From: Geodermatophilaceae bacterium NBWT11
GTDB taxonomy: Bacteria; Actinomycetota; Actinomycetes; Mycobacteriales; Geodermatophilaceae
Assembly (NCBI GenBank): GCA_014218215.1
Contig: CP043652.1
Coordinates: 1,116,001 to 1,180,000 of the forward strand
Length of the DNA: 64,000 bases
Direction: 5' to 3'
Shown: positions 62,975-64,000 of the stretch, one piece after another
How the letters are laid out: each line of letters begins with the position of its first letter
How positions within the stretch are numbered: the stretch's first letter is position 1
Made by a program: the position numbers and the translations under genes
Notes under the pieces: model-generated
What the model was told of the DNA's origin: nothing
Databases searched by the model: none
Seen by the model: only the letters and a program-made list of their open reading frames with translations

Positions 62975-64000
62975 GTGACCGGACGCCCCGTGGCCGACCC
63001 CCGCTCCAGCACCGTCGACGACGTCCTGCGCCGCAGCGCCGCGCGGGTGCCCGACCGGGTCGCCCTGCGGTTCGCCGACCGGAGCTGGACCTACGCCGAC
63101 CTCGACGACGCGGTGACCCGGGCTGCCGGGGTGCTGCTGGCCGCCGGCCTCGAGCCCGGTGACCGGGTGGCCGCCTACGGCCGCAACTCCGACGCGTACC
63201 TGATCGGCTACCTGGGCTGCGCCCGGGCCGGCCTGGTGCACGTGCCGGTGAACTACGCGTTGACCGGCGAGGAGCTCTCCTACCTGCTCGAGCAGTCCGG
63301 CAGCCGTCTCGTCCTGGTCGACCCGGGCCTGCGTGGAGGCCTCGACGCGGTGCTGGGCGACGTGCCGGCCGAGCAGGTGCTGAGCCTGCGTGACGCCGAG
63401 GGCTCCCTGCTGGAGCGCAGCAGCACCGGCCCGGTGCCCGAGCTCGACGTGGCCGTGACCGACACCGACCTGGTGCAGCTGCTCTACACCTCGGGCACCA
63501 CCAGCCGGCCCAAGGGCGCGATGATGACCCACCGCGCGCTGGTGCACGAGTACCTGTCCAGCGTGGTGGCCCTGCAGTGCGCCGAGGGCGACGACCCGCT
63601 GCACTGCATGCCGCTCTACCACTCGGCCGGGATGCACGTGTTCCTCATGCCCTACCTGGCCGTGGGGGCCACGAACTCCCTGATGGAGGCCCCCGACGTG
63701 CCCGAGGTGCTCCGCCGGGTGGAGACCGAGCGCACCGGGGCCCTCTTCCTGGCCCCCACCGTGTGGGTGCCGCTGGCCAACCACCCCGACCTGGCCGGCC
63801 GCGACCTGTCCTCGCTGCGCAAGGCCTTCTACGGGGCCTCGATCATGCCGGTGCCGGTCCTGCAGCGCCTGCAGCAGCGGCTGCCCGGGCTGGCGTTCTA
63901 CAACTGCTTCGGCCAGTCCGAGATCGGCCCGCTGGCCACCGTGCTGCAGCCCGCCGAGCACGACGCCCGACCGGACTCCTGCGGCCGACCGGTGCTGTTC
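62975..64000 (+). CDS. AMP-binding acyl-CoA synthetase (3' end outside window)
   Basis: ANL-superfamily adenylating enzyme; 342 residues are visible and the gene runs off the right edge. The phosphate-binding loop is YTSGTTSRPKGAMMTH (about 171-186; Ser replaces the usual Gly after TT). The later motif YNCFGQSEIGPL (A5-like) is present. The fatty- or aromatic-acid specificity pocket cannot be judged. GTG 62975 starts with no clear Shine-Dalgarno; GTG 62990 is an alternative. It probably belongs to lipid metabolism, not to the protease pair. Confidence 0.9.
   Translation, partial: MTGRPVADPRSSTVDDVLRRSAARVPDRVALRFADRSWTYADLDDAVTRAAGVLLAAGLEPGDRVAAYGRNSDAYLIGYLGCARAGLVHVPVNYALTGEELSYLLEQSGSRLVLVDPGLRGGLDAVLGDVPAEQVLSLRDAEGSLLERSSTGPVPELDVAVTDTDLVQLLYTSGTTSRPKGAMMTHRALVHEYLSSVVALQCAEGDDPLHCMPLYHSAGMHVFLMPYLAVGATNSLMEAPDVPEVLRRVETERTGALFLAPTVWVPLANHPDLAGRDLSSLRKAFYGASIMPVPVLQRLQQRLPGLAFYNCFGQSEIGPLATVLQPAEHDARPDSCGRPVLF

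Overview
The window is very GC-rich (third codon positions almost all G or C), uses many GTG starts, and carries WhiB-family and BldM-type regulators, a His-tailed GroEL1, a pcrA / chorismate mutase / M23 peptidase neighbourhood also found in mycobacteria, and a complete S10-spc-alpha ribosomal protein cluster. Together these point to a free-living high-GC actinobacterium. Gene order and the long disordered tails on ribosomal proteins fit the Geodermatophilaceae or a nearby family. That placement is an inference from gene content, not from a marker-gene comparison.

Layout. 1-9.4 kb: envelope and housekeeping genes (lipase, M23 peptidase, pcrA, chorismate mutase behind a possible leader-peptide attenuator, PIG-L deacetylase) and a PspC-linked two-component system (LuxR regulator and kinase, divergent from a PspC/LiaF-like membrane protein). 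9.4-13.7 kb: GMP synthesis (guaB, guaB3, guaA on the minus strand). 13.7-15.6 kb: DUF5319-type protein, BldM-like regulator and WhiD/WhiB3, the developmental block next to guaB in many actinobacteria but here without sigD. 15.8-18.1 kb: groEL1 and groES with a CIRCE operator. 18.1-31.1 kb: a methyltransferase, then a long minus-strand run (glmM, glmS, acpS, nnr, alr, hydrolase, a tsaE-NUDIX fusion, tsaB, rimI, tsaD). It makes UDP-GlcNAc and D-Ala precursors, activates ACP, repairs NAD(P)HX and makes the t6A tRNA modification. An intact IS30-family element splits it between nnr and alr. 31-33.9 kb: rplM-rpsI, a lipoprotein and a beta carbonic anhydrase. 33.9-38.3 kb: molybdenum cofactor genes (moeA, moaC, mogA, fdhD, mobA-like) and an SDR-like protein. 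38.2-61 kb: truA and the translation supercluster, all minus strand, from rpsL through rpsG, fusA, tuf, the S10 operon, spc operon, secY-adk-map, infA and the alpha operon to rplQ. 61.6-64 kb: a trypsin-like protease without a signal peptide, a small protein resembling its N-terminal domain, and an acyl-CoA synthetase cut by the window end.

The most unusual points are the leader peptide plus mutually exclusive hairpins before chorismate mutase; the TsaE-NUDIX fusion; a family of four hairpin elements placed right after stop codons; an IS30 copy that landed in the loop of a palindrome; a BldM-like regulator without the phosphoacceptor Asp; two strong hairpins separating groES from groEL; and the protease with its free-standing N-domain-like partner. 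No rRNA or tRNA gene, CRISPR array, prophage or recognised secondary-metabolite cluster was seen. All family assignments come from reading motifs; no database search was run.
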